A stretch of 64,000 bases of DNA from Mesobacillus foraminis (GTDB taxonomy: Bacteria; Bacillota; Bacilli; Bacillales; Cytobacillaceae), in the NCBI RefSeq assembly GCF_004340465.1, contig NZ_SLVV01000001.1:186001-250000 (forward strand), written 5' to 3'. Shown here piece by piece: positions 38,951-47,182 of the stretch. Every line of letters begins with the position of its first letter. Position 1 is the stretch's first letter. The notes under the pieces are model-generated. The model was not told the DNA's origin. It searched no databases and was given only the letters and a program-made list of their open reading frames with translations. A program made the translations under genes and the position numbers.

Positions 38951-40108
38951 CTAAATAGCTGTACGGGTCAATTTTTTTAATGAGTCAGCGAGAAATGCCA
39001 GAGCCTGGTCAATCTCGGACTGTTTTATATTTAATGGCGGAAGCAAACGTATAACACTTTCCCCGGCTGGCAAGGCAATAAATCCGTTGGAACGAAGATC
39101 AGAAAGGATATCTGGGACATTGCCGTCTACCTCAATCCCGATCATCAGGCCCAGGCCTCTTATTTCAACAACGGTTTCAAGCGCCCCCAGTGTCTTTTCT
39201 GCTTGAGCAGTTAGATATTCACCCAGCGCGGATACTTCTTGTAAAAAGGCGTCATTAAAAATTGTCTCCATGGTTGCTTCGGCAGCCGCGACAGCGATTG
39301 GATTACCGCCAAATGTCGATCCATGGCTTCCTGGCCCGAAAGCTTCGCCCAGCTCTGCTTTCCCAATGACGGCACCTATTGGAAATCCATTCCCAATTCC
39401 TTTCGCCACCGTAATGATGTCTGGCTGAAGATTAAAATGCTGGAAGGCAAAAGGCTTTCCTGTTCTCCCTGCCCCTGTCTGTATTTCATCTATAATCAGC
39501 AAGGCTCCTTTTTCTTGACAGGCTTTTTGCACAGTTTCCAGGAATTCAGGCTCGGCAATATTAATCCCGCCTTCCCCTTGAATGACCTCTAGAATGACAG
39601 CTGCTGTATCGTCTCCGATTTCATTCAGAAGGGCCTTGGAGTCATTGAACGGAAGATGAATGAACGTTTCAAGCATCTGTCCAAATCCTTTTTTGATCTT
39701 ATCCTGCCCTGTTGCTGCCATAGAACCAAAAGTCCGCCCATGAAAGGATTTTGTAAAGGAAATGATTTTAGGCCTTCCTGTAGCTTTCCTGGCAAGCTTC
39801 AGGGCCGCTTCATTAGCTTCAGCTCCGCTGTTTGCAAAAAACACTAAATCCAGGCCTGCTGCTTCGGCCAGCAATTTCGCCGCCCGCTGCTGGATGCCTT
39901 GAGGAAAAAGATTGGAAACATGCCAGAATTTCTTCATCTGGCTGATGACTGCTTCTTCCACCTGACTTGGGCAATGCCCTAAATTGCAGACCCCGATTCC
40001 CGAAGTAAAATCGAGATATTCCTTTCCATCCGTTCCAGTTATATAGGCACCTTTTGCGCTGACAGGCTCTACCTCCCAGCGCTGATAGGTAGGAAATAAA
40101 TAATTCAT
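38951..40108 (-). CDS. argD: Acetylornithine aminotransferase
   Basis: A 385-residue class III PLP aminotransferase. PLP Lys is in ITVAKGIGNGFPIGA (about residue 240); other family segments are FFANSGAEANEAALKLAR and LLIIDEIQTGAGRTG. It begins at the base following the argB stop codon, so the two are tightly coupled. Confidence 0.96.
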   Translation of the reverse strand: MNYLFPTYQRWEVEPVSAKGAYITGTDGKEYLDFTSGIGVCNLGHCPSQVEEAVISQMKKFWHVSNLFPQGIQQRAAKLLAEAAGLDLVFFANSGAEANEAALKLARKATGRPKIISFTKSFHGRTFGSMAATGQDKIKKGFGQMLETFIHLPFNDSKALLNEIGDDTAAVILEVIQGEGGINIAEPEFLETVQKACQEKGALLIIDEIQTGAGRTGKPFAFQHFNLQPDIITVAKGIGNGFPIGAVIGKAELGEAFGPGSHGSTFGGNPIAVAAAEATMETIFNDAFLQEVSALGEYLTAQAEKTLGALETVVEIRGLGLMIGIEVDGNVPDILSDLRSNGFIALPAGESVIRLLPPLNIKQSEIDQALAFLADSLKKLTRTAI

Positions 40109-40885
40109 TTAGAAGACCCTCTCTTTACTTGTTATGGCCGTTCCAGTCCAAATCCCTGATTGATAAAAAGCCTTTTTGCCTGAAACAATCATGACTTTCT
40201 CGATCCCGTTCCCCAGGACAGACAGTGCAGATTCCACTTTAGGAATCATCCCGCCGTAAATATGTCCATCTGCAATAAATGATTGAATGTCACTCTCGGT
40301 TGCTTCCTCAACCAATTGACCTTCAACTAATATTCCATCGACATTCGTAACGAATAAACAGCGTTCAGCATTCAAGGCTTTCGCGACAGCAGCAGCAGCA
40401 TAGTCCGCATTGACATTCATTCTTGCCCCTGTTTCTTCCATTGATGCTGCAATTGGTGTAATGACAGGGATGATCCGGTCTACAAGAAGCTTCTCAATCA
40501 TCTTTTTGTTTACAGCAGTAATCTGGCCTACAAATCCAAGCTCCTCTTTATTGATGTATTCCGCCTGCAGACATTTCCCGTCACTGCCGTTTAATCCGAC
40601 TGCAATCAGGTCATGGTGTTCAAGCAGCCTTACCAGCTGTCGGTTTGTTTGGCCTGACAGTACCATTTCCACGACTTCCATGGTCTTTTCACAAGTGACC
40701 CTTAAGCCATTTTGGAACTTTGAAGGAATTTGATATAAGCTCAGCATAGAATTGATAGCTGGACCCCCGCCATGGACCAGGACTGGAATATAGCCATCTT
40801 CCAGCAGGGACCGCAGACCATCAAAAAAGGCAGGTGATAGTTCATCCAGGACACTTCCGCCACATTTTAAAACGATTGTTTTCAT
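40109..40885 (-). CDS. argB: Acetylglutamate kinase
   Basis: A 258-residue amino-acid kinase: N-terminal phosphate loop LKCGGSVLDE, substrate site LVHGGGPAIN and nucleotide-binding MNVNADYAAAAVAKAL. It phosphorylates N-acetylglutamate, the usual feedback control point. It follows argJ by 11 bases. Confidence 0.96.
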   Translation of the reverse strand: MKTIVLKCGGSVLDELSPAFFDGLRSLLEDGYIPVLVHGGGPAINSMLSLYQIPSKFQNGLRVTCEKTMEVVEMVLSGQTNRQLVRLLEHHDLIAVGLNGSDGKCLQAEYINKEELGFVGQITAVNKKMIEKLLVDRIIPVITPIAASMEETGARMNVNADYAAAAVAKALNAERCLFVTNVDGILVEGQLVEEATESDIQSFIADGHIYGGMIPKVESALSVLGNGIEKVMIVSGKKAFYQSGIWTGTAITSKERVF

Positions 40886-40896
40886 GGAAGCACCCC

Positions 40897-42138
40897 CTAT
40901 GTCCGATAGCTTGCATTGATTTTGACATAATCATAGGAAAGGTCACAGCCCCAGGCAGTTCCGCTTCCATCACCCATGTTTAAATCGACCATGATATGAA
41001 TTGTATCTTTTTCTAGATAAGCCTTGGCTTCTTCTTCTGAGAAGGCAACCGGATTGCTCCCTTTCAGCATGACGATTGGGCCAAGCTCAATATCGACCGT
41101 TTCAGGGTTAACTGATGCATTTGCCTGGCCAACAGCTCCAATGATACGTCCCCAGTTTGCATCTGCACCATAAACTGCTGTTTTAACAAGGTTTGATCCA
41201 ACTATCTGCTTTGCGATGGTTCTGGCCTCATCGTTTGAAACAGCTCCCTTAACAGCAACCTCGATTAGTTTTGTAGCCCCTTCACCATCCCTGGCAATCT
41301 GCTTTGCAAGACTCTCGCAATTTTCCTTAAGCAGCTTAACAAAAACCGGCCAATCAGAATGATCTGGAGTAAGAGGCTTGTTACCGGCCTGCCCATTCGC
41401 CATTACAATCACCATGTCATTCGTCGAAGTATCACCGTCAACTGTTATCTGGTTAAAGGTTATATCCGTTACTTCCTTCAAAGCGGCGCTGAGATGTTCG
41501 GGGGAAATGGCGGCATCTGTCGTCAGAAACCCAAGCATCGTAGCCATATTAGGATGGATCATTCCCGAACCCTTGGCTGCCCCTCCAACATGCACGCTTT
41601 TTCCGCCGATCTCTGCCTGGTAGCAGCTGCTTTTCATCACCGTATCGGTAGTCAGGATTGCCTTCTGGAAATCTTCGGCATTTTCTCCGCCTTTTCCTGG
41701 TTCCAGGGAATTGATACCCGATTCTATTTTATCCATTGGCAGGTATTCACCAATTACGCCGGTTGAAGCAACAGCTATATAATCCTCACTGACATTGAAC
41801 TTTTCTGATGTCAATGTGCGCATCTTATAGGCATCCTTCAGACCTTGCTCTCCCGTACAGGCATTGGCGCAGGCACTGTTCACAATGACTGCCTGGATCT
41901 TCCCTTCATTCGCAATGCTTTCCTGTGTTACTTTTAAAGGAGCCGCCTGGAAATGGCTTGTTGTATACACTGCGGCACAGCTCGCAGGGGTTTCACTTAT
42001 AAGCACTCCGATATCAAGCCGATTGTATCTGAGCCCTGCATGAACAGCACCTGCCTTATATCCTTTCGGGCTTAAAACTCCCCCGTTTTCTACTAAACTT
42101 ACAATCTCTTTATTAGATACTGATAATGCCTGCTTCAT
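40897..42138 (-). CDS. argJ: Bifunctional ornithine acetyltransferase / N-acetylglutamate synthase
   Basis: A 413-residue ArgJ precursor that self-cleaves at the conserved Ala-Thr in NMATMLGFLTTDA (Thr is the nucleophile). This makes the pathway the cyclic, acetyl-recycling type. Start at 42138 (MKQALSV) has AAGGAGGACC upstream; the longer frame lies inside argC. Ten bases after argC. Confidence 0.96.
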   Translation of the reverse strand: MKQALSVSNKEIVSLVENGGVLSPKGYKAGAVHAGLRYNRLDIGVLISETPASCAAVYTTSHFQAAPLKVTQESIANEGKIQAVIVNSACANACTGEQGLKDAYKMRTLTSEKFNVSEDYIAVASTGVIGEYLPMDKIESGINSLEPGKGGENAEDFQKAILTTDTVMKSSCYQAEIGGKSVHVGGAAKGSGMIHPNMATMLGFLTTDAAISPEHLSAALKEVTDITFNQITVDGDTSTNDMVIVMANGQAGNKPLTPDHSDWPVFVKLLKENCESLAKQIARDGEGATKLIEVAVKGAVSNDEARTIAKQIVGSNLVKTAVYGADANWGRIIGAVGQANASVNPETVDIELGPIVMLKGSNPVAFSEEEAKAYLEKDTIHIMVDLNMGDGSGTAWGCDLSYDYVKINASYRT

Positions 42139-42148
42139 GTGGTCCTCC

Positions 42149-43183
42149 TTATGGATACATCGGTATAAAGTCCAGTCCTGCCTTTTCATTAATTCCGTTC
42201 ATTAAATTAGCATTTTGTACCGCCTGGCCGGCAGCACCTTTCATTAAATTATCAATCACTGATACAATCGTAAGCCTTCCTGTCCTTTGGTCGGCGTGAA
42301 CTCCAATATCACAGTAATTAGAGCCGCATACTTCCTTGACTCCAGGAAATTGGCCCTCTTTACGGACCCTTACAAATGGGTGATTCTTGTAAGTCTCCCT
42401 GTACAGCTCAATAACCTCGCTAGTCCTTGCCTCTTTTTTCAGTTTTACATAGATCGTAGCCATGATTCCTCGGGTAATTGGAAGCAAGTGGGTGCTAAAG
42501 GTAACAGGTGAAAGTCCGCCATCCCATTTAAAGAGCTGTTGTTCAATCTCGGGTATATGCTGATGTTCGTTCACTTTATATATTTTAAAATTATCATTCA
42601 TTTCCGAAAAAGCAGTGGTTCTTGAAAGGGATTTACCAGCCCCCGAAACACCCGACTTGGCGTCGATAATAATATTTGCAGGATCGAGGAAGCCTTCTGC
42701 CGCAACAGGACCAAGTCCCAGTAAAGTTGCTGTCGGATAACAGCCTGGGTTTGCAATCACTTTGGCCTGCTTGATTTCTTCCCGGTTCCATTCGCTCAGT
42801 CCGTATACTGCTTGTGATAATGTTTCTGATTTAACAGGAGTATGTTTATACCAGTTTTGATAGTCGTCCGGATTTGTAAGCCTCAGGTCTCCAGAAAGGT
42901 CGACTACCTGTATGTCTTTCACGCTAAACTCCTCGGCAAGTTTGCCGGATACGCCCGATGGGGTAGCGAGGAAAACCAGATCTGCTTCTTCAGCGATGGC
43001 ATCAGTATCAATTTTTTTCAATGAATCTTCAAATATATTGCCCAGATGTGGAAATTCATCAGTGATCGGCATTTCATCCCTTGAAGAATGAATGGAATGG
43101 ATGTTAAAAACAGGATGGTTGTGTAAAATCCTTATCAACTCGCCCCCACCGTATCCTGTTGTACCAATTACTGCAACCTTCAT
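42149..43183 (-). CDS. argC: N-acetyl-gamma-glutamyl-phosphate reductase
   Basis: A 344-residue NADP-dependent reductase. N-terminal GTTGYGGGELIRIL is the nucleotide-binding loop and the catalytic Cys is in ANPGCYPTATLLGL (about 148). First gene of argCJBD-carAB-argF; GGAAGGAGG precedes the ATG. The upstream promoter is at 43258-43286. Confidence 0.97.
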   Translation of the reverse strand: MKVAVIGTTGYGGGELIRILHNHPVFNIHSIHSSRDEMPITDEFPHLGNIFEDSLKKIDTDAIAEEADLVFLATPSGVSGKLAEEFSVKDIQVVDLSGDLRLTNPDDYQNWYKHTPVKSETLSQAVYGLSEWNREEIKQAKVIANPGCYPTATLLGLGPVAAEGFLDPANIIIDAKSGVSGAGKSLSRTTAFSEMNDNFKIYKVNEHQHIPEIEQQLFKWDGGLSPVTFSTHLLPITRGIMATIYVKLKKEARTSEVIELYRETYKNHPFVRVRKEGQFPGVKEVCGSNYCDIGVHADQRTGRLTIVSVIDNLMKGAAGQAVQNANLMNGINEKAGLDFIPMYP

Positions 43184-43257
43184 CCTGTTCCTCCTTCCAA
43201 TGATTGATTGTATAAATAATCATTTAGATTTATATTTATTAGTTTTATGTTCTTTTT

Positions 43258-43286
43258 ATTATAAGAACTCATTTTCTGAAACGCAA
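43258..43286 (-). promoter_or_regulatory. Promoter of the arginine operon
   Basis: On the minus strand TTGCGT (43281-43286) and TATAAT (43258-43263) are separated by 17 bp, 75 bases before argC. The AT-rich stretch between -10 and argC (AATGATTATTTATACAAT) loosely resembles an ARG box for AhrC, but the match is weak. Confidence 0.6.
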
Positions 43287-43525
43287 CTGATTTTGAACAA
43301 TTCACACTAATTTTTTTTCTTTTCAGCATTTATGCCTTGTAAATCATAGCGGCATTTTATTTTTATGTACTCAGCCAGCAGTACCTCCAAACTTGAATAT
43401 GTAAATGAATCACTTTATGTCCATTAATTTCCACAACCCACCAATACCCTTCTTTATAGAAGGATAAACCAGCTGTATCTTTGTTGTTCAGCCTGTGCTA
43501 GCTCCATATAGCTAAAAATGCATAA

Positions 43526-43552
43526 AAAAAACGGCCTTAGCTGGCCGTTTTC
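43526..43552 (-). terminator. Terminator-like hairpin, left copy
   Basis: AAAACGGCC pairs with GGCCGTTTT and is followed on the minus strand by eight T. The same sequence occurs at 43775-43797, so it marks one side of a duplicated segment. The stretch 43290-43520 holds no gene. Confidence 0.7.
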
Positions 43553-43556
43553 GGAC

Positions 43557-43770
43557 TGTAGACAATTTTGACTAAAAAGCGAGATTGCCTGCTGTCTTTT
43601 TTGCATCTAGTATGAAGGATGTTGATTTCCGTTCCAAGCGCTCCGCTACCGCTACAATCAACAGGATTTACAAAGTTAATGTAAACGCATAACCAAGTAT
43701 TTTAAAATATAACGTTTGAGGTGATGTTATGCTTTGGAATGGAAAGCATTCCGAACCTCTTTTGTCTACA
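43557..43770. repeat. 214-bp block bounded by 9-bp inverted repeats
   Basis: The block starts TGTAGACAA and ends TTGTCTACA, and contains GTTGATTTCCGTTCC, the end of a repeat type also seen at 33634. It is flanked by direct copies of ACGGCCTTAGCTG. No reading frame of note lies inside. It could be a degenerate non-autonomous element. Confidence 0.5.
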
Positions 43771-43772
43771 AA

Positions 43773-43797
43773 CTAAAACGGCCTTAGCTGCCCGTTT
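43773..43797 (-). terminator. ywiC terminator (right copy)
   Basis: Minus strand AAACGGGC / GCCGTTT hairpin ending TTTTAG, 11 bases after the ywiC stop. It is the partner of the hairpin at 43526-43552. Confidence 0.7.
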
Positions 43798-43807
43798 CAA
43801 TAATTTC

Positions 43808-44524
43808 TTATAAGATGACAACTAGCGAAATTAGAAAGAAACAGACCGCATTAACTATCTCATATATTCCAAGTTTCATGATGCCAAGTGATTTTCCATA
43901 AAAGTAGAGAGCCCTGAATAAGCTTGGCAGGAATGCAATCATCATCATCCAGTGTCCGGCGACAATCCATAATAGCGGGATGGATATATGGTAACTCCAG
44001 GAAATGATTTTAAAATGAGCGTTATTCTTCTCCCGAATCATGGATTTAACATACAGGGTACTGCCTGCAAAGAATAATAGCGAGATTAAAAAGACAAAAA
44101 CTCCTTCCGGCCTGATGGACTCGACAGAAAGATAGCTGCTTGCCAGCCCTGCCAGGGAAAAGACAATAATGGCTGAGAGATCGTTCAGGATTGCTCTTTC
44201 GTTATTCCTGCTTGAATAGTAGGCATTGATGCAAAAGAAAGGAATCATTGATAAGCCAAAATAAAAAATTGATGGGGCAGCAGATAAAGGAACTGTAAAC
44301 AGCAAAATAGCTGTTCCCATATAGATAATCGTCCATTTAGAGTAAAAGGAGGTCTTTTTCTTTTTAAATAGAAGCAGCAATGGATAGGTAGCTAGATAGA
44401 GCAGCACCCAGCCAATAAACAATGGTATATGCTGCCATACAATCCCGGTTGCAGCCGCGCCCAGCCAAAACGGGATTATTAACATGGCCCAGGCGCCGTG
44501 CTGCTTAGGCAATAATAACTTCAT
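43808..44524 (-). CDS. ywiC: YwiC-like membrane protein
   Basis: A 238-residue integral membrane protein with about seven hydrophobic segments and the family N-terminus MKLLLPKQHGAWAMLIIPF. YwiC-like proteins are encoded next to nitrate-respiration genes (narK-fnr-ywiD-ywiC-narG in B. subtilis); their function is unknown. Start at 44524 from GGGAGTG upstream. It follows the NarI-like gene on the same strand by 106 bases. Confidence 0.85.
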   Translation of the reverse strand: MKLLLPKQHGAWAMLIIPFWLGAAATGIVWQHIPLFIGWVLLYLATYPLLLLFKKKKTSFYSKWTIIYMGTAILLFTVPLSAAPSIFYFGLSMIPFFCINAYYSSRNNERAILNDLSAIIVFSLAGLASSYLSVESIRPEGVFVFLISLLFFAGSTLYVKSMIREKNNAHFKIISWSYHISIPLLWIVAGHWMMMIAFLPSLFRALYFYGKSLGIMKLGIYEIVNAVCFFLISLVVIL

Positions 44525-44630
44525 TTCAATCACTCCCTTCTCTTTACTATAACGCCATGCAGCGTTAAGGTAAGTGAAGGAAATCACATGTTAAGTAATA
44601 TATCGTTCAGGAAAGAGCCTGGCTGCAGCC

Positions 44631-45035
44631 CTAGTCACTTTTTGCCATTAAGCTTTTTATATACAAGTGAGGTTTATATATATATGTTACTTTATTTGTA
44701 AAGGCGAGAAGCAGTAAAAATAAAAAAACGATAATGAAGTGTGCCCGCAAAATAATTGAACTGTTTGTAATCAGATTTAGATCAGGCTTAAACTGAATCA
44801 GGCTTGCTACCCAAAGAAGAAGGTGGTGGGAGTCATCCGAAAAATGCATCATCCAGAATCCTGACAGCGCACTAAGTATAAGCATTGTCCTCAATACGGC
44901 TTTTATTACGTATTGGGATTTGGAATTATCGTTATTCCCTCCTGGTGCATCCAGCTGCCAAATCAGCCCCATGCCGACAACTGCTGCAACTGAGTAGGGA
45001 AATACAATCCATAGTAATAATTGATAAATTTCCAT
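44631..45035 (-). CDS. Short NarI-like (nitrate reductase gamma) membrane protein
   Basis: A 134-residue membrane protein. The N-terminal helix (LLLWIVFPYSVAAVVGMGLIW) and the C-terminal part (VASLIQFKPDLNLI... RAHFIIVFLF) resemble the respiratory nitrate reductase gamma subunit, which is about 220 residues. The helix that carries the first pair of heme-ligand His in NarI seems to be absent. No narGHJ is in the window. It may be a reduced paralogue or a decaying gene. GAGGTG precedes the ATG. Confidence 0.6.
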   Translation of the reverse strand: MEIYQLLLWIVFPYSVAAVVGMGLIWQLDAPGGNNDNSKSQYVIKAVLRTMLILSALSGFWMMHFSDDSHHLLLWVASLIQFKPDLNLITNSSIILRAHFIIVFLFLLLLAFTNKVTYIYKPHLYIKSLMAKSD

Positions 45036-45183
45036 TCCTTTTCACCTCTGTGACATTGTTCAAAGACTATTCATAAACATTGTAGCGTGAGAACTTGCCT
45101 GTCACAGTGAGAAAAGTCGCAGCATATGAAGATTTTGCGAACTTTTTTTAAAAGATTTATGAACACAGAGGTATTAAGCCCCG

Positions 45184-45714
45184 TTACGGCGACATGCTAC
45201 CGATTTCGGCCATTACATAGTCTGCAATCCAGGCAGCCGCCTGATCCGCCTTATGGAAAACCGGGCATTCCATGTTTGCAAGGCCTGCAGCTATTCCGGC
45301 ATCCATGCAAAATACCACTTCCCTGTTCGTTAACACTTTCAGAAGCTCCAGGTCCTTTTCTGCTCTGATAAGAATCGCTTTTGGAAAGTCCATGTTCTTG
45401 TGCCCCTCAATCAAAATGACGTCGGGATTTAATTGGGAAATCAGCTGGATTTGTTCTTCCAGCTTCCAGTTTTGCTTTTCGGCCTGGACAATGACTCTGC
45501 CGTCACCCTCAATGAGAGAAGCAAAAGCACCAGCTTTTACATGCCGGCCAGAATCTTTGTGTTCAGGAATATCCGGCTTGCCGCCATGGCCATGATGTTT
45601 AATGGTAACAACCTTATAGCCTCCGGATGCAAGAATTTGGATGACTTCAGACATGATGGTTGTTTTTCCGCTGTTCTGATACCCGACAATCTGAAAAATC
45701 ACTGGTTTTACCAA
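45184..45714 (-). CDS. mobB: Molybdopterin-guanine dinucleotide biosynthesis protein MobB
   Basis: A 176-residue P-loop GTPase-like protein. Walker A is GYQNSGKTT (residues 11-19), with KHHGHGG and VILIEGHK typical of MobB. It helps attach the nucleotide to molybdenum cofactor for enzymes such as nitrate reductase. The only usable start is TTG at 45714, which overlaps the end of moeA by 7 bases; no strong ribosome-binding site is visible, so it probably depends on moeA translation. Confidence 0.92.
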   Translation of the reverse strand: MVKPVIFQIVGYQNSGKTTIMSEVIQILASGGYKVVTIKHHGHGGKPDIPEHKDSGRHVKAGAFASLIEGDGRVIVQAEKQNWKLEEQIQLISQLNPDVILIEGHKNMDFPKAILIRAEKDLELLKVLTNREVVFCMDAGIAAGLANMECPVFHKADQAAAWIADYVMAEIGSMSP

Positions 45715-46973
45715 GGCCAGTCACTGCCTGTCTGATCTTCGAGCATAAGGACTTCAACTTTCATCCCGCGTTCAAACCCTCTTGTTCCTCCCGGAAGGAT
45801 CATTAGCGAGTTGGCTCCGGCAAGGCTCATGATAATATTTGATTTATCCAGGCCGCTGGGGGTAACAATCAGTTTTCCATCTTGAATAGTCAGAGCACTC
45901 CTTACAAACCTGGTAAAAGGATTCGCTTTGGGGAAATCAGCCTCCAGTCGGGCCCGCTCTTTTCGTAGATGCGGTTTGTCCGAACACAGCATCGTACGGA
46001 TGATTGGCCTTGCAAAGAGTTCAAACCCAACATAGCACGCAGAAGGATTTCCGGACAGGCCGAACAAAAGCTTGCCATGAAGCTGCGCAACTGTTGTTAC
46101 GCTTCCCGGTCGGACGGCTACTTTATTAAATAGCACTTCAGCCCCCAGCTTTTCATAAATTTGAGGCAGATAATCGAAATCTCCGACTGAAACTCCGCCT
46201 GTTGTGATAAAAATATCGACACCTCCGATTGCAGCTCGAACTGCTTCGTAGCAGGTTTCAAAATCGTCCGGAAGCTGGCCGAAATAGCGTACCTCCGCCC
46301 CTGCTCTCTGGACCTGGGCTGAAATCATATAGGAATTGCTGTTCCGGATCTTACCGGGTTCTAGAGGATCTCCTACCTCAAGCAGTTCTGTTCCGGTAGC
46401 ATAGAGGCCAACAATCGGCTTTCTGGCTACGGGCACTGTTGCATAGCCGAATGTTGCCAGCATAGCCTGTATTCCCGGATTAATAAAGGTCCCTTTTTTT
46501 ACAAGAACCTCTCCCTCTTTTGCATCTTCCCCGCGGAAAGAGATATTTTCTCCTTTTTGATGGACTCTCTTCACGAACATAAATTTTCCGTCAGCTTCTT
46601 CAGCCTCTTTTGTCAATTCCAGCATGACCACTGCATCCGAGCCTTCAGGCATTTGGGCACCGGTCATAATTCTGACGGCCTGGAATGGCCCTATCGTTTT
46701 GTCTGATACCATCCCTGCACCAATATGGTCAATCACCTCAAATTTTACAGGGGAGGTCTGAGCCGCTCCTCTTGTATCTTCCGAACGGACGGCATATCCA
46801 TCGTACGGCGCCCTGTCAAAGTGCGGCACATCACTTGTCGCCTTTAAGTCATCTGAAAGGAACCGGCCATAGCTGTCATTAATTGAAACAAACTCCGTGG
46901 ATCCTTCCAGCTTATACTCCATCACCTTTTTAACTGCCTCACCAATCTGTATGGGGGTTCTTCTCTCTACCAT
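45708..46973 (-). CDS. moeA: Molybdopterin molybdenumtransferase MoeA
   Basis: A 421-residue enzyme that inserts molybdate into adenylylated molybdopterin. The domain III signature reads TGGVSVGDFDYLP near residue 255, and LFGLSGNPSACYVGF lies further on. It is the first gene of moeA-mobB. Its promoter region holds a perfect 18-bp palindrome (47031-47048) next to TATAAT. Confidence 0.95.
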   Translation of the reverse strand: MVERRTPIQIGEAVKKVMEYKLEGSTEFVSINDSYGRFLSDDLKATSDVPHFDRAPYDGYAVRSEDTRGAAQTSPVKFEVIDHIGAGMVSDKTIGPFQAVRIMTGAQMPEGSDAVVMLELTKEAEEADGKFMFVKRVHQKGENISFRGEDAKEGEVLVKKGTFINPGIQAMLATFGYATVPVARKPIVGLYATGTELLEVGDPLEPGKIRNSNSYMISAQVQRAGAEVRYFGQLPDDFETCYEAVRAAIGGVDIFITTGGVSVGDFDYLPQIYEKLGAEVLFNKVAVRPGSVTTVAQLHGKLLFGLSGNPSACYVGFELFARPIIRTMLCSDKPHLRKERARLEADFPKANPFTRFVRSALTIQDGKLIVTPSGLDKSNIIMSLAGANSLMILPGGTRGFERGMKVEVLMLEDQTGSDWPW

Positions 46974-47020
46974 CTACTCAGCTCCTATATTCCGTTCATG
47001 TTGTTTCTTTCCATTTCTCC

Positions 47021-47048
47021 ATTATAAAGGGTATTGGAATTCCAATAC
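47021..47048 (-). promoter_or_regulatory. moeA promoter with 18-bp palindromic operator
   Basis: On the minus strand TATAAT (47021-47026) is preceded, after 4 bases, by the perfect palindrome GTATTGGAATTCCAATAC (47031-47048). That places a symmetric site across the -35/spacer region, as expected for a repressor operator. The cognate regulator is not identified. Confidence 0.6.
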
Positions 47049-47099
47049 ATGCAAAATGTCACATATTATAACAAGACTTTTCAGCAGAAGTTTTTTAAG

Positions 47100-47142
47100 T
47101 GTGATTCATATCACCTAATAGTAAAACCATTTCCTTTATGAT
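47100..47142 (+). promoter_or_regulatory. FNR-dependent promoter of scdA
   Basis: TGTGA-TTCATA-TCACC (47100-47115) matches the FNR box TGTGA-N6-TCACA in 9 of 10 positions. A TATGAT -10 hexamer lies at 47137-47142, giving a predicted start at about 47149 with the box centred at -41.5, the class II geometry. Confidence 0.8.
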
Positions 47143-47182
47143 GAATCTATAAACAGCCATTCACCATAAGGAGGAACTACGA

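Noticed and set aside
43200-43240. Strong ARG box for AhrC
   Set aside because: The similarity is limited and could be due to AT-richness, so it is mentioned only as a weak possibility with the promoter.
45052-45067. FNR-like box TTTGA-N6-TCACA upstream of the NarI-like gene
   Set aside because: It overlaps the ribosome-binding region; a class II promoter there would start inside the gene, so it is unlikely to activate it.
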